From positions 1 through 25,042 of the IMG/VR virus record IMGVR_UViG_3300014913_000073: DNA of 25,042 nucleotides. The stretch is one strand, 5' to 3'. Positions 1 through 6,642 of this stretch are shown here, one piece after another (within the stretch, counting starts at the first letter, position 1; each line of letters begins with the position of its first letter). The stretch comes from a virus. Both the position numbers and the translations under genes were made by a program. The notes below the pieces were generated by a model. That model was not told the origin of the DNA and did not search any database. It worked only from the letters and a program-made list of their open reading frames with translations.

Positions 1-312
1 CAAAAAGGCGACAGAGTAGGAAAGGGTAAAGACCCAGAGAAGGAGAAGGCAATGAAACGAGCCTGGCTTCTGCATGTTCACAGAAACAAACATCATTGGA
101 ATTGGTGGGTAGTTGTAGATGGGAAAGACAAGGTTCAGGCGCTTGATATGCCGGAGAGATACATAGTTGAGATGGTGTGCGATTGGGAAGGAGCTGCAAA
201 GGCAATTAGAGGAAAGACAGCTTCTGCAAAGGAATGGTATAAAAGGGTAAAATCATTGTTGCTTTTGAGCGAGAAGACAAGAAAAAGGGTGGAGGAATTG
301 TTGAATACTTAA
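1..312 (+). CDS. Hypothetical small protein, possibly 5'-truncated by the window edge
   Basis: I do not recognise this protein. The reading frame is open from base 1, so the gene may begin upstream of the window. An internal ATG at 52 has a good AGGAG six bases before it and gives an 86-residue product ending at 312. That form is Trp/His-rich near its N terminus (HVHRNKHHWNWW) and ends in a Lys/Arg-rich helical tail. No catalytic motif is visible. It is followed by a strong terminator at 391-422, so it is the last gene of an upstream transcription unit. The ATG at 52 is the preferred start because of its ribosome binding site; the upstream extension has only charged, low-complexity residues. 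Confidence 0.6.
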   Translation, partial: QKGDRVGKGKDPEKEKAMKRAWLLHVHRNKHHWNWWVVVDGKDKVQALDMPERYIVEMVCDWEGAAKAIRGKTASAKEWYKRVKSLLLLSEKTRKRVEELLNT

Positions 313-390
313 TATATAGGTAAATGATTGAACAGAAGAATTATTCATTGATTGAACGAAAATAATTTAATTTTTTTGTAACTTATTGAT

Positions 391-422
391 AAACAAGGGG
401 TTATCGCCCCTTGTTTTTTTTT
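391..422 (+). terminator. Rho-independent terminator
   Basis: A 10-bp stem has left arm 391-400 (AAACAAGGGG) and right arm 407-416, a 6-base loop (TTATCG), and an uninterrupted T run to 422. It separates the first gene from the promoter at 431-459. Confidence 0.9.
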
Positions 423-430
423 ATAACCTG

Positions 431-459
431 TTGACTTTTTTAAAGGGGTATGGTAGATT
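431..459 (+). promoter_or_regulatory. Sigma-70-type promoter with extended -10, upstream of the DUF932 gene
   Basis: A -35 TTGACT at 431-436, a 17-base spacer and a -10 TAGATT at 454-459. The -10 is preceded by TGG at 451-453, an extended -10 element. Transcription would start near 466, giving a purine-only leader of about 90 bases before the ATG at 557. The promoter lies immediately after a terminator, as expected for a new operon. Confidence 0.75.
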
Positions 460-465
460 ATATTT

Positions 466-530
466 AAGAGAGAGAGAGAAAATGAAGAGAGAGAAATGGA
501 GAGAGAGAAATGGAGAGAGAAAAAAAGAAG
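466..530 (+). repeat. GA-rich tandem repeats in the mRNA leader
   Basis: The leader of the DUF932 operon is almost pure purine. It carries near-identical units of about 14 bases (GAGAGAGAAATG at 487-498 and 501-512, with degenerate copies on either side). Three ATGs occur in it; the one at 482 opens a 17-codon frame that closes at 535. Whether this is a translated leader, a slippage-prone repeat or an unstructured UTR cannot be told from sequence. Confidence 0.6.
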
Positions 531-556
531 GATAAGAAAAAAACCGGAGGTGCGAA

Positions 557-1528
557 ATGGCTCATAACTTAAATTTCAAAAATGGAAAGGCGAGTATGTT
601 CTATTATGGAGAGAAGCCATGGCATGGGTTAGGAACGGAACTTTCTCACCCTGCGACGGCGGCTGAGGCGATTAAAGCGGCGCAGTTAGATTATATTGTA
701 GAAACAAAATCTATTTATCTTGAGAACGGCAAAGAGATTGGCATTGCCAAGGCAACAGTCAGGGAAGACACAGGCGAGGTATTAGGAGTGGTTGGCAATC
801 AGTATCGGGTAATTCAGAATGTAGAAGCGTTTAATTTTTTTGATGTTCTGGTTGGAGAAGGCCAGGCGATATATCATACAGCAGGAGCGTTGGGTAAAGG
901 CGAGAGAGTGTGGATATTAGCAAAACTTCCTCAGAATATTGTGATACAGCGGGAAGATGTAGTTGAGAAGTATCTGGTGCTTACGAACAGCCACGATGGG
1001 ACAAGCGCGTTGAGAGTGTATTTTACGCCGATTAGAGTTGTTTGCCAAAATACTCTTATTATGAGTTTGCAGTGCAGGGCAGAAAGTATTGTTATAAGAC
1101 ATAGCGGCGATATTATGAGCAAGATTAAGGAAGCAAGAAGGGTTCTTGGCATTGCGATTGATTATTATGCTCAATTTGAGCAGATAGCTAATCAGCTTGT
1201 TGATGTTAAATTAAATAAAGCAAAAGCAGAAGATTATTTTGAGCGGGTTTTGTTAGGAGAAGAAAAGAAAAAGGAAGAAACTACAAGGGCAAAAAATATA
1301 AAGAATGATTTGCTTGCGTTGTTTGACCATGGCAGGGGAAATGATTTATCGGGAATAAGGCATACTCTGTGGTCAGCCTACAACTCAGTTGTTGAGTATG
1401 TTGATTATTACAAGACAGTAAAGGGAGAAAAAGAAGATAAAAGCAACAGGTTAAAATCAATCTGGTTTGGCGCAGGGGCAAGGCAGAAAGCAAAGGCGTT
1501 AGAGGTTGCGTTAGCAATGACAAAGTAA
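557..1528 (+). CDS. DUF932 phage/plasmid-like protein
   Basis: This 323-residue protein matches the DUF932 family (phage/plasmid-like protein of the TIGR03299 type), found widely on phages and plasmids and of unknown biochemical role. Recognisable blocks are the N-terminal PWHGLGT segment (about residues 21-27), VVGNQYRVIQN (about 78-88), and the central LTNSHDGTSALRVYFTPIRVVCQNTL region (about 142-167), which is the family hallmark. The C-terminal third is helical and Lys-rich, ending in a segment that resembles the usual YNSVVEYVDY tail. Length is typical. GGAGG at 546-550 sets the ATG at 557. It is the first gene after the promoter at 431-459. Assignment to the family is secure; the function is not known. 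Confidence 0.92.
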   Translation: MAHNLNFKNGKASMFYYGEKPWHGLGTELSHPATAAEAIKAAQLDYIVETKSIYLENGKEIGIAKATVREDTGEVLGVVGNQYRVIQNVEAFNFFDVLVGEGQAIYHTAGALGKGERVWILAKLPQNIVIQREDVVEKYLVLTNSHDGTSALRVYFTPIRVVCQNTLIMSLQCRAESIVIRHSGDIMSKIKEARRVLGIAIDYYAQFEQIANQLVDVKLNKAKAEDYFERVLLGEEKKKEETTRAKNIKNDLLALFDHGRGNDLSGIRHTLWSAYNSVVEYVDYYKTVKGEKEDKSNRLKSIWFGAGARQKAKALEVALAMTK

Positions 1529-1538
1529 GGAAGGGGTT

Positions 1539-1724
1539 ATGGAGATAAAGAGAAAGATTGAGTTGATAGTTGAGCGATTAAACAGAGTTAAAGATAAACC
1601 AATTGACTTGAAGCTGGCTGGCTATCTGTATTGGCTGGCCAGCGATTTGCAAGAGGTTGCAGATGAAGTTGTCAGGCAAGCGCCTGGCTGGGAGAAGGAG
1701 GGCAAAGATGGGGAAAACCATTAA
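1539..1724 (+). CDS. Small hypothetical protein (61 aa)
   Basis: A short acidic/basic helical protein, not recognised. The ATG at 1539 follows the DUF932 stop by ten bases and has AAGGAAGGGG just before it. The first 50 residues read as two helices (MEIKRKIELIVERLNRV and a LAGYLYWLASDLQEVADEV stretch), suggesting a small helical bundle or dimer. Its 3' end overlaps the next gene (ATG at 1708) by 17 bases, which indicates translational coupling. No known function can be assigned. Confidence 0.65.
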   Translation: MEIKRKIELIVERLNRVKDKPIDLKLAGYLYWLASDLQEVADEVVRQAPGWEKEGKDGENH

Positions 1725-1896
1725 AATCCCAGTGCAGTTGGTAGTAACCGTAGAAAGCGAAGATCATCTTAAAAAAATCACTAAAGTATTAGTGGAGATA
1801 GGACATCATGTTTATCTGGAGTTGGAAAAGAAAACGATTCCAGAAGAGCTTTGGAAAGAGATTTGGAGGCAAATTCAGAACAAGAGCGAGAAATGA
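1708..1896 (+). CDS. Small hypothetical protein (62 aa)
   Basis: The frame is open from an ATG at 1657, but the ATG at 1708 is preferred because AAGGAGG at 1695-1701 lies six bases ahead. The product alternates beta-strand-like (IKIPVQLVVTVES) and helical (DHLKKITKVLVEIGHHVYLEL) segments, an alpha/beta pattern seen in many small phage proteins. It ends in a Lys/Glu/Trp-rich tail. No motif points to a function. Its stop overlaps a possible 24-codon ORF in ATGA fashion. Confidence 0.6.
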   Translation: MGKTIKIPVQLVVTVESEDHLKKITKVLVEIGHHVYLELEKKTIPEELWKEIWRQIQNKSEK

Positions 1897-1967
1897 GAAG
1901 GGCGGATATATACAGAAGTTATCTTTTAGGGATATTATCAAGTTTCGGGAGAATAAAAAGTTTTTGA
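1893..1967 (+). CDS. Possible micro-ORF (24 aa)
   Basis: An ATG overlaps the previous stop (ATGA) and opens 24 codons, MRRADIYRSYLLGILSSFGR plus four residues. The ribosome binding site is weak (GAGCGAG). It is helical and amphipathic and could be a coupled micro-protein or chance. Listed only because this gap would otherwise be unexplained. Confidence 0.3.
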   Translation: MRRADIYRSYLLGILSSFGRIKSF

Positions 1968-1992
1968 TGTTGGTTTAAAGGGAAGGAAAAGC

Positions 1993-2232
1993 ATGATTGA
2001 GCTGGAAAAGTTAACGGACAAAGATGTCGGCAAATGGGTTCGCTTCAGGAAATACGATTGGAAAGGAAATGTTATTCAGGAAGAGTTTGGAAGAGGACTG
2101 GAGTGGATGAGGTGTATAAGGAGGGGATATGGATATATTAGATGTTATAGCGTGTATAATTGGATGGGCTGTGTTGTGTATTCTATTGTATTTCTGCCTA
2201 TTAGGGATAACTACTTTTATTATAACCAGTAA
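1993..2232 (+). CDS. N-terminal half of a split small phage protein, with an out-of-frame tail
   Basis: The ATG at 1993 has GGGAAGG upstream. The first 34 residues (MIELEKLTDKDVGKWVRFRK onward to about EEFGR) look like the N-terminal half of a common small phage protein of the type 'VGKWV-Y ... GRIKSWN-KFVFVVY ... ATNPEDLEF'. After that the frame runs through a region that encodes a membrane protein in a different frame (2129-2296), so residues 35-79 (Tyr/Cys/Ile-rich) are probably not native. The expected C-terminal half is present downstream at 2300-2422. I infer that the gene has been split by insertion or rearrangement; whether the 79-residue form is made is unknown. Confidence 0.5.
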   Translation: MIELEKLTDKDVGKWVRFRKYDWKGNVIQEEFGRGLEWMRCIRRGYGYIRCYSVYNWMGCVVYSIVFLPIRDNYFYYNQ

Positions 2233-2296
2233 ACCATTTGATATGATTAGGAAGAAGTTGAGGGTGAGTGAGAAGAAACAACAATTCGGAGGGTAA
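2129..2296 (+). CDS. Small single-span membrane protein (55 aa)
   Basis: This ORF is preceded by a strong AAGGAGGGG at 2118-2126. Translation gives 55 residues, starting MDILDVIACIIGWAVLCILL, with one long hydrophobic segment at about residues 3-33. A basic cytosolic tail rich in Arg/Lys follows (IRKKLRVSEKK). The layout suggests a single transmembrane helix with the C terminus in the cytoplasm. It overlaps the 79-codon frame that begins at 1993 and sits exactly between the two halves of the split gene. It could be a superinfection-exclusion or lysis-accessory protein, but nothing in the sequence decides this. Confidence 0.6.
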   Translation: MDILDVIACIIGWAVLCILLYFCLLGITTFIITSKPFDMIRKKLRVSEKKQQFGG

Positions 2297-2299
2297 TAA

Positions 2300-2422
2300 T
2301 GGTTAAAGAGCTGGAATAAAAGGTTTGTGTTTGTTGTGTATGAAAGGCCGGGAAGAGATATGAATCTTTTTGAGCATTATACAGGAGTAGCAACGAATCC
2401 AGAAGATTTAGAGTTTGCGTAG
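2300..2422 (+). pseudogene. C-terminal half of the split small phage protein
   Basis: After two tandem stops at 2294-2299 this frame reads WLKSWNKRFVFVVYE, then a variable stretch, then NLFEHYTGVATNPEDLEFA and a stop at 2420. This is the expected continuation of the domain begun at 1993. It has no start codon of its own except an ATG at 2360 (20 residues); the ATG at 2299 with GGAGGG in front is in another frame and closes after six codons. It is therefore most likely a non-translated remnant. Confidence 0.55.
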
Positions 2423-2433
2423 GGAGGTTAAAA

Positions 2434-2583
2434 ATGAAGAAAAGAAAAGAAAAACAACATACTAATCACAAAGATTTAGTTTGTCCTAATTGCAGAACTA
2501 CTGGCCAGGTAAGGACGCGCATTCGCACGGGAGAGAGGGTTTGTTATCGGTGCGGGTATGTTTGGAAAGAAGAGAATAAGTAA
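2434..2583 (+). CDS. Zinc-ribbon micro-protein (49 aa)
   Basis: The ATG at 2434 has GGGAGG at 2422-2427. The 49-residue product begins with a very basic tail (MKKRKEKQHTNHK) and then carries two knuckles, C17-P-N-C20 and C37-Y-R-C40-G, spaced by 16 residues. That is the classic pattern of a treble-clef or zinc-ribbon fold binding one zinc. Such stand-alone ribbons are common in phages and usually bind nucleic acid or a protein partner; which applies here is unknown. It is too short to be picked up by most ORF-length cut-offs. Confidence 0.8.
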   Translation: MKKRKEKQHTNHKDLVCPNCRTTGQVRTRIRTGERVCYRCGYVWKEENK

Positions 2584-2612
2584 GGCGTGTGTTTGTGTGT
2601 GGGGTTGTTGGT

Positions 2613-3236
2613 ATGAAGACGTTTATTCGCAAAGATTATAAGTTTTGGGTTTGCAAGTATAGGGGCAGAAAGGCCTCAATCGTTTATCCCTGCCTGGTGT
2701 CGCTTAAACGGCACGGAGAACTTCAGTATATTGTCAATTTTAACGGCAAGCCTTATTGCGTAAATAAAGATAAGTTTGGAAGACACAGGCTTGATTTTCC
2801 TGCCTTGAAGGAGTTTGAGAAATTCAACCTTCCTAAAGGAATTTATCTTGGCGAATTGTATTATGGAGAAGGAAAAACGGATGAAGATTTTTACACTTTT
2901 TTAAGCAGGAAAACTTCAGATGAGCTGCGGCTTGATGTTTTTGGAGTGTATCAGTTAGGAAAAAGAACAGGGATAATGACAGAGGAGACAGTAAGGGTTT
3001 TGTTAAAAATCAAGAATGGAAAGCATTGCAGGAAAGCAAAGTTCTGGCTGGTAAGGAACGAGAAAGAGTTAAAGAAGCTGATAGATAAATGGATAATCAA
3101 AGAGGGATATGAAGGCCTGGTGGTCAGGAACATGAAGGCCTGGTGGCTGCCAAGGGCAAGTTACAATTGGGTTAAGATTAAAAAGAAGAGCAGAGAGCAA
3201 AATTATAAGAACGGTAAATATGGGTGGTGGTTATGA
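2613..3236 (+). CDS. Putative ATP-dependent ligase-like nucleotidyltransferase without OB domain
   Basis: Counting from the ATG at 2613 (207 residues), the motifs of covalent nucleotidyltransferases appear in order: motif I K32-R-H-G35 (usual form KxDG), GRHRLDFPAL (about 56-65), motif III with YLGEL and E81, a IIIa-like RLDVFGVYQL (about 106-115), motif IV EGLVVR with E167, and motif V WVKIKK with K188/K190. This predicts transfer of AMP (or another NMP) to Lys32, as in DNA/RNA ligases. Only about 17 residues follow motif V, so the OB-fold of ordinary ligases is missing. The motif I Asp is His. A GTG at 2589 would add eight residues; neither start has a strong ribosome binding site. RNA ligase or a degenerate ligase are alternatives. 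Confidence 0.68.
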   Translation: MKTFIRKDYKFWVCKYRGRKASIVYPCLVSLKRHGELQYIVNFNGKPYCVNKDKFGRHRLDFPALKEFEKFNLPKGIYLGELYYGEGKTDEDFYTFLSRKTSDELRLDVFGVYQLGKRTGIMTEETVRVLLKIKNGKHCRKAKFWLVRNEKELKKLIDKWIIKEGYEGLVVRNMKAWWLPRASYNWVKIKKKSREQNYKNGKYGWWL

Positions 3237-3306
3237 TAAAGAGAGGTTGGCAAGACGGAGGAAAAAGGCAAGCTTAAGGCACTGGGCTTGACGAGGAGGT
3301 GAAAAG

Positions 3307-3744
3307 ATGGGGTTTGATATTTACGGCAATAAACCTAAAAGCGAGAAGGGAGAGTATTTTCGCTCTAATGTATGGTATTGGCGGCCGTTATGGGATTATA
3401 TCTTCAGGGTCTGCAGCGACGTTATTACTGAAGAGGATTATAAGAAAGGGCATTACAACGACGGGCATTTAATTGATGCAAGAAAAGCAAAAAGAATAGC
3501 AAAACGTCTTCGGTTTCTTTTGGACGAGGGAGAAGTGAAAAGATGGGAAAGGGTTTATAAGAGAAGGCTTAAATCCTTGCCGGATGTAAAATGCGATGCT
3601 TGCAATGGAACGGGCAAAAAATGCAATAAATGTCAAGGAAAAGGAAAAGTAAGGCCTTATGAAACTTTCTACCCTTTTGAAGAAAATGTCGTCAGGGAAT
3701 TTTGCGAGTTTGTTGAAGATAGTGGTGGTTTCAGGATCTATTAA
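3307..3744 (+). CDS. Hypothetical phage protein with DnaJ-type Cys-rich repeats
   Basis: This 145-residue protein opens with MGFDIYGNKP and a YFRSNVWYWRPLWDYI segment, a combination I associate with a widespread uncharacterised phage family. At about residues 96-114 it carries two CxxCxGxG-like units, CDACNGTG and CNKCQGKG, the zinc-binding pattern of the DnaJ central domain. Four cysteines could therefore bind one zinc. The last 30 residues are acidic and aromatic. GAGGAGGTG just before the ATG at 3307 fixes the start. There is no J domain, so it is not a DnaJ homologue; the role is unknown. Confidence 0.75.
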   Translation: MGFDIYGNKPKSEKGEYFRSNVWYWRPLWDYIFRVCSDVITEEDYKKGHYNDGHLIDARKAKRIAKRLRFLLDEGEVKRWERVYKRRLKSLPDVKCDACNGTGKKCNKCQGKGKVRPYETFYPFEENVVREFCEFVEDSGGFRIY

Positions 3745-3758
3745 AAAGAAAGGAGGGA

Positions 3759-4289
3759 ATGATGTCAACAAGAAGCTGTTTAGCGTATAAGAAAGGGAAA
3801 GGATGGAAAGGAGTTTATTGCCATTGGGGCGGCTATCCGACTAACCGAGGACAGCAGATATGGGAAATCATTATGCAGAAATTTTTGTTGAACAAGGGAA
3901 GGTTTGGAGTAACGAACGAAGCAAGTAGGGAACAAAAATTACAGGCTTTTGTAGATATTTACATCAAAGGGCACCCTGGCGGGTGGAGCGTGTTTCCAGA
4001 GCAGTGTTATTGCCATGACCCAGATTTTGTTATGAGAGATGGGTTAAGAGAAAGCATCCTTACCAATAAAACTGCAAATGCGCTTTTTATTGAGTGGGTA
4101 TATGTCATTGATATAAAGAAAGGAAAGTTAATTATTTATGCTTCAGGCAAGGATAAAAGCGAAAAGGATAAATACAAACATTATAAGGTTACGGAAATAG
4201 AGTTGAACCCTGATTCTCCGGAGCCAGATTGGAAGGAAATAGAAAGAATGGGAATGGAAATTGTTTTGGAAAAGGAGGTGAACCTGTGA
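3759..4289 (+). CDS. MSTRS-family hypothetical protein
   Basis: The N terminus (MSTRSCLAYKKGKGWKGVYC followed by HWGGYPTNRG) matches a family of uncharacterised proteins found in bacteria, phages and plasmids that share 'MSTRS-I-YK ... YCHWDGYP'. Function is unknown. The rest is alpha/beta with a CHDPDF segment (about residues 84-89) and a strand-rich WVYVIDIKKGKLIIYAS stretch. GGAGGG lies before two adjacent ATGs at 3759 and 3762; the second gives the usual family start. Its stop overlaps the GTG of the next gene. Confidence 0.75.
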   Translation: MMSTRSCLAYKKGKGWKGVYCHWGGYPTNRGQQIWEIIMQKFLLNKGRFGVTNEASREQKLQAFVDIYIKGHPGGWSVFPEQCYCHDPDFVMRDGLRESILTNKTANALFIEWVYVIDIKKGKLIIYASGKDKSEKDKYKHYKVTEIELNPDSPEPDWKEIERMGMEIVLEKEVNL

Positions 4290-4642
4290 GAAAGAAAGAG
4301 GAATATGCAAAAAGATTATTTTATAGTCGGCGAGGCCAATACATAATTGGACAGGCGCTTAGCATTGCTATCAGAACAATGAAACTTGCAAAAAGGCCTG
4401 AATCTTCAAATATTGAGGATATGGAAGTTTTACTTGAGGAGTTGTTTCCTTTGGGGAAAGCGGTTGAGCAGTTCAGGTTTGATGGTGTCAAGCAAAAGAT
4501 TATTGAAGTAATGGCTAATTTTGATGACATCTTAAAAGCAGTAGGCATAAGAAAGTTAAGGGACGAATATAAAGTCGGCAAATCGGTGAGGGCCATTCAA
4601 AAGGCTTTGAATCAGCTGCTTGAAGTTGTTGACGGGAGGTAA
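4286..4642 (+). CDS. Small helical hypothetical protein (118 aa)
   Basis: The frame is open from 4229, but GTG 4286 is the likely start: AAAGGAGGTG at 4271-4280 sits in front and the GTG overlaps the preceding stop (GTGA). The product is all helical and basic at the N terminus. It has a SRRGQYIIGQALSIAIRTM segment (about residues 13-31) and an ELFPLGKAVEQF segment, both like conserved parts of uncharacterised phage proteins. No enzyme motif is seen. The strong coupling to the preceding gene suggests co-expression. Confidence 0.65.
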   Translation: MRKKEEYAKRLFYSRRGQYIIGQALSIAIRTMKLAKRPESSNIEDMEVLLEELFPLGKAVEQFRFDGVKQKIIEVMANFDDILKAVGIRKLRDEYKVGKSVRAIQKALNQLLEVVDGR

Positions 4643-4643
4643 T

Positions 4644-5138
4644 ATGCAGAGGATAGAGCCGATTAAAGGTTATCCGCAAAACAGGTGGGAGATGGTTGAA
4701 AAAATCAATGAGGTAATAGAGGTTTTCAACAAAGTTCTTGATCCAAATGCGAAAGATATAATGCCTAAGGAAGGCAAAGAAAGGTTTAAGAGGTTAAAGA
4801 AACTGGCTGATAAGAAATTCTTCCCGGATTGGAAAGAGTTTAAAGTAAAGTTTAAGCGGTTAAGAGGAGAGGTCGGCGATTGGAAACCTCAAGAGAATTG
4901 CATTTATATCCACCCTGATTTGCCGGAAAAAAATAAGATTGGGGTTTTGGTGCATGAGTTTGTTGAGATGGTTGTTGCAGGAGCGCTGGGAATAGAAGAG
5001 AGCAAGTGGAATAGAAACAAGAACAAGTTGCATAAGGCTATTCATAAGTTAGCGGATAAGGTTGAAAGAGAGGTAATGGCTTTTCTTGGCGTTGATTGGG
5101 CAAAGCATCAGGATGTCTTGAGGAAGAAAATATGGTAA
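4644..5138 (+). CDS. Hypothetical protein with HExxE motif (possible metal-dependent hydrolase)
   Basis: Start ATG 4644 is chosen for the GGGAGGT at 4634-4640; a start at 4620 would lie inside the previous gene. The 164-residue product has a strand (NCIYIHPDLPEKNKI, about 85-99), then a helix with H104-E-F-V-E108, then H130-x3-H134. This resembles phage proteins with 'IYID ... LVHELVE ... H' arrangements that look like minimal zinc peptidases. However, the motif is HExxE and not HExxH, so catalysis is uncertain. The second His pair could supply the third ligand. It overlaps the next gene by seven bases. Confidence 0.55.
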   Translation: MQRIEPIKGYPQNRWEMVEKINEVIEVFNKVLDPNAKDIMPKEGKERFKRLKKLADKKFFPDWKEFKVKFKRLRGEVGDWKPQENCIYIHPDLPEKNKIGVLVHEFVEMVVAGALGIEESKWNRNKNKLHKAIHKLADKVEREVMAFLGVDWAKHQDVLRKKIW

Positions 5139-5500
5139 ACGGATGGAAAACAATAAAATGGTTTATAGGGCAAGGCAAGGCTATTGAAGGCCAGATACTT
5201 AAGGATTGTGGAAGTTTTGTATATGGAGTAGAAAGAGCGAAAGAAGAGTTTAAAGTATATTTGGTAGCAAAAGAAAGGGTGATTGTTATGGAGTGTAATT
5301 ATTGCAGATTGCAAAGGATTAAAAGAGAGGCTAAAGGCAAAGCGAGAGTATATGTTGTGCCAAGTGTGAGGTATCCGGGTTATGATATTTTTGTTGTCCC
5401 TCATGGCGAAAAACTTGATAAAAGGACGCCGGATGAAGGAGGAAAACACTGGAAATGCTGGTTTATGGGACTGCCAGAACGGTGCGTGTGCGATGAATAA
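5132..5500 (+). CDS. Hypothetical protein (122 aa)
   Basis: Not recognised. ATG 5132 overlaps the previous stop by seven bases and has GAGGAAG upstream; a TTG at 5096 in the same frame is less likely. The product is strand-rich in the middle (EFKVYLVAKERVIVMECNYC) and carries one CxxC at MECNYCR plus a C-terminal cluster CWFMGLPERCVCDE, so it may bind a metal. The region ARVYVVPSVRYPGYDIFVVP looks like a beta hairpin. No function can be assigned. Confidence 0.6.
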   Translation: MVNGWKTIKWFIGQGKAIEGQILKDCGSFVYGVERAKEEFKVYLVAKERVIVMECNYCRLQRIKREAKGKARVYVVPSVRYPGYDIFVVPHGEKLDKRTPDEGGKHWKCWFMGLPERCVCDE

Positions 5501-5527
5501 ATAAAACATAAAAGAAAAGGAGGAAGA

Positions 5528-5707
5528 GTGCCTTTAAAGGAAAGGGAGTTAACGTGGGATGAGTTAGCCTACTATTATGATAAATACCACAAAGGAGGAA
5601 GGCCAGCAAGAACTTTGCCAATGGAGGATGTTTGGGATTGGGCTGCTAGCCGAAAAGATTTGTTTTATGTAAACAAAGACAAGTGTATTTGTTTAAAGGA
5701 GGTGTAA
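5528..5707 (+). CDS. Small hypothetical phage protein (59 aa), GTG start
   Basis: The GTG at 5528 is preceded by AAAAGGAGGAAGA, a strong ribosome binding site. The 59-residue product contains ELTWDELAYYYDKYHKGGRP and then ARTLPMEDVWDWA. I recognise 'TWDELA-YD ... R-ARTLPM--V-DWA ... DLF-V' as a recurrent uncharacterised phage protein pattern. It ends shortly before the next ATG (5711), and its last codons include the next gene's AAAGGAGGTG ribosome binding site. Function unknown. Confidence 0.7.
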   Translation: MPLKERELTWDELAYYYDKYHKGGRPARTLPMEDVWDWAASRKDLFYVNKDKCICLKEV

Positions 5708-5710
5708 AGA

Positions 5711-6013
5711 ATGAATAGAAAAAAACAAAAACAAATGACCCCGCCTGAAAAGTTTATTCTGGAAGCAGCCAGGCGCGAGGGGTCAGTAACAAATTGGGGG
5801 TGGAACGAAAATTTTCTTGATTTTTGGGATAAGTTTTATTTTTTAGAACCGAAAGAAAGTGTTGTTAAACAGAAGTTTAGATATTATGCCAATAAGTTAG
5901 TTAAGAAAGGGTATTTAGAGAAGGCAGTAAGGATGGGTTTAGGCCCAGGTGGTTATTCAGAATTCGGAGTCAGGACGCAGACTACCTGGCTTTTGAATAA
6001 GGAGACAAGATGA
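5711..6013 (+). CDS. Possible winged-helix protein (100 aa)
   Basis: Strong AAAGGAGGTG precedes the ATG. The product begins with a basic tail (MNRKKQKQ), then a helix (PPEKFILEAARREG), a Trp-rich turn, and a C-terminal block KFRYYANKLVKKGYLEKAVR followed by a glycine-rich loop and a strand (TQTTWLL). Helix, recognition-like helix 'YYANKLVKKGYLE' and strand-loop-strand fit a winged helix-turn-helix. This is pattern reading only; I cannot name a family. It could be a small regulator. Confidence 0.55.
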   Translation: MNRKKQKQMTPPEKFILEAARREGSVTNWGWNENFLDFWDKFYFLEPKESVVKQKFRYYANKLVKKGYLEKAVRMGLGPGGYSEFGVRTQTTWLLNKETR

Positions 6014-6029
6014 GGAGGTGATGTCGATA

Positions 6030-6563
6030 ATGGGGAACATTGATATGGTGGAGGAATTCGCAAGAGACAGGAGAAAAGGAGAAAGGATTTGTTGCTGGAA
6101 AGGCTGTGGAACGATACTTTCACGATACAACAAAAATAGATTTTGCATGACGCATTTGCGGAAGATAAGGTTAATGCAGGACAAAGAAAGGGAAAAGGCG
6201 TTGAAGGAAAATGACCTTCAATTATTGAAAGCGAAGAAGAAGAAAAAGGGGAAAGAGAAGAGAAAAATGGTTGCCCACAGACTTGAAGGAATAGCAAAGA
6301 CAAAAGAGGTGTTTTTAGATGGGGAAAAATTAAATCCTGAAGAAAGCCAGAAGATAAGAAACCATAGCCCTGATGGGTTCAATTGGGGTTATGGCGGCAG
6401 CGGTCCTGCGCAGCTGGCGTTAGCGGTAATGTTAAAGTTGACTGGCAAGGCTGACGGTTATCAGGAGTTTAAGTGGGATGTAATAGCAAAGTTGCCAGCA
6501 GGAGAGGATTTTGAAATTGAGTTTAAGTTGTTGGACGGCGGAAGAGCATTGTTTATAGCGTAG
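6030..6563 (+). CDS. Zinc-finger plus DUF6166-like fusion protein
   Basis: ATG 6030 lies seven bases after AGGAGGTGAT; GTG 6018 and ATG 6021 overlap that ribosome binding site and are less likely. The N-terminal 50 residues hold ICCWKGCGTI and FCMTHL, a small Cys/His knuckle seen in phage proteins. A very Lys-rich linker (KAKKKKKGKEKRK) follows. The C-terminal part contains NHSPDGFNWGYGGSGPAQLA, then LAVMLKLTG, then the stretch from YQEFKWDVIA, which is the signature of DUF6166. The combination suggests a nucleic-acid- or protein-binding knuckle joined to an uncharacterised domain. The function of DUF6166 is unknown. Confidence 0.72.
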   Translation: MGNIDMVEEFARDRRKGERICCWKGCGTILSRYNKNRFCMTHLRKIRLMQDKEREKALKENDLQLLKAKKKKKGKEKRKMVAHRLEGIAKTKEVFLDGEKLNPEESQKIRNHSPDGFNWGYGGSGPAQLALAVMLKLTGKADGYQEFKWDVIAKLPAGEDFEIEFKLLDGGRALFIA

Positions 6564-6642
6564 AATTGCGCGGCAATGCCCAGTCCAGTTTTGTGATGTC
6601 AGGTGAAGTGAAGTTGTTTATTAAAACAAAAAGGAGGGGAAG

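Noticed and set aside
917-1174. Minus-strand open frames opposite the DUF932 gene and many other + strand genes
   Set aside because: They lie opposite strongly supported + strand genes, lack ribosome binding sites and have Phe/Ser/Leu-rich composition typical of the complement of purine-rich coding DNA.
3233-3277. 14-codon frame overlapping the ligase-like gene stop
   Set aside because: Too short, with no ribosome binding site and no pattern to support it.
3307-3744. DnaJ chaperone
   Set aside because: It has the CxxCxGxG units but no J domain or HPD motif, and the flanking sequence does not match.
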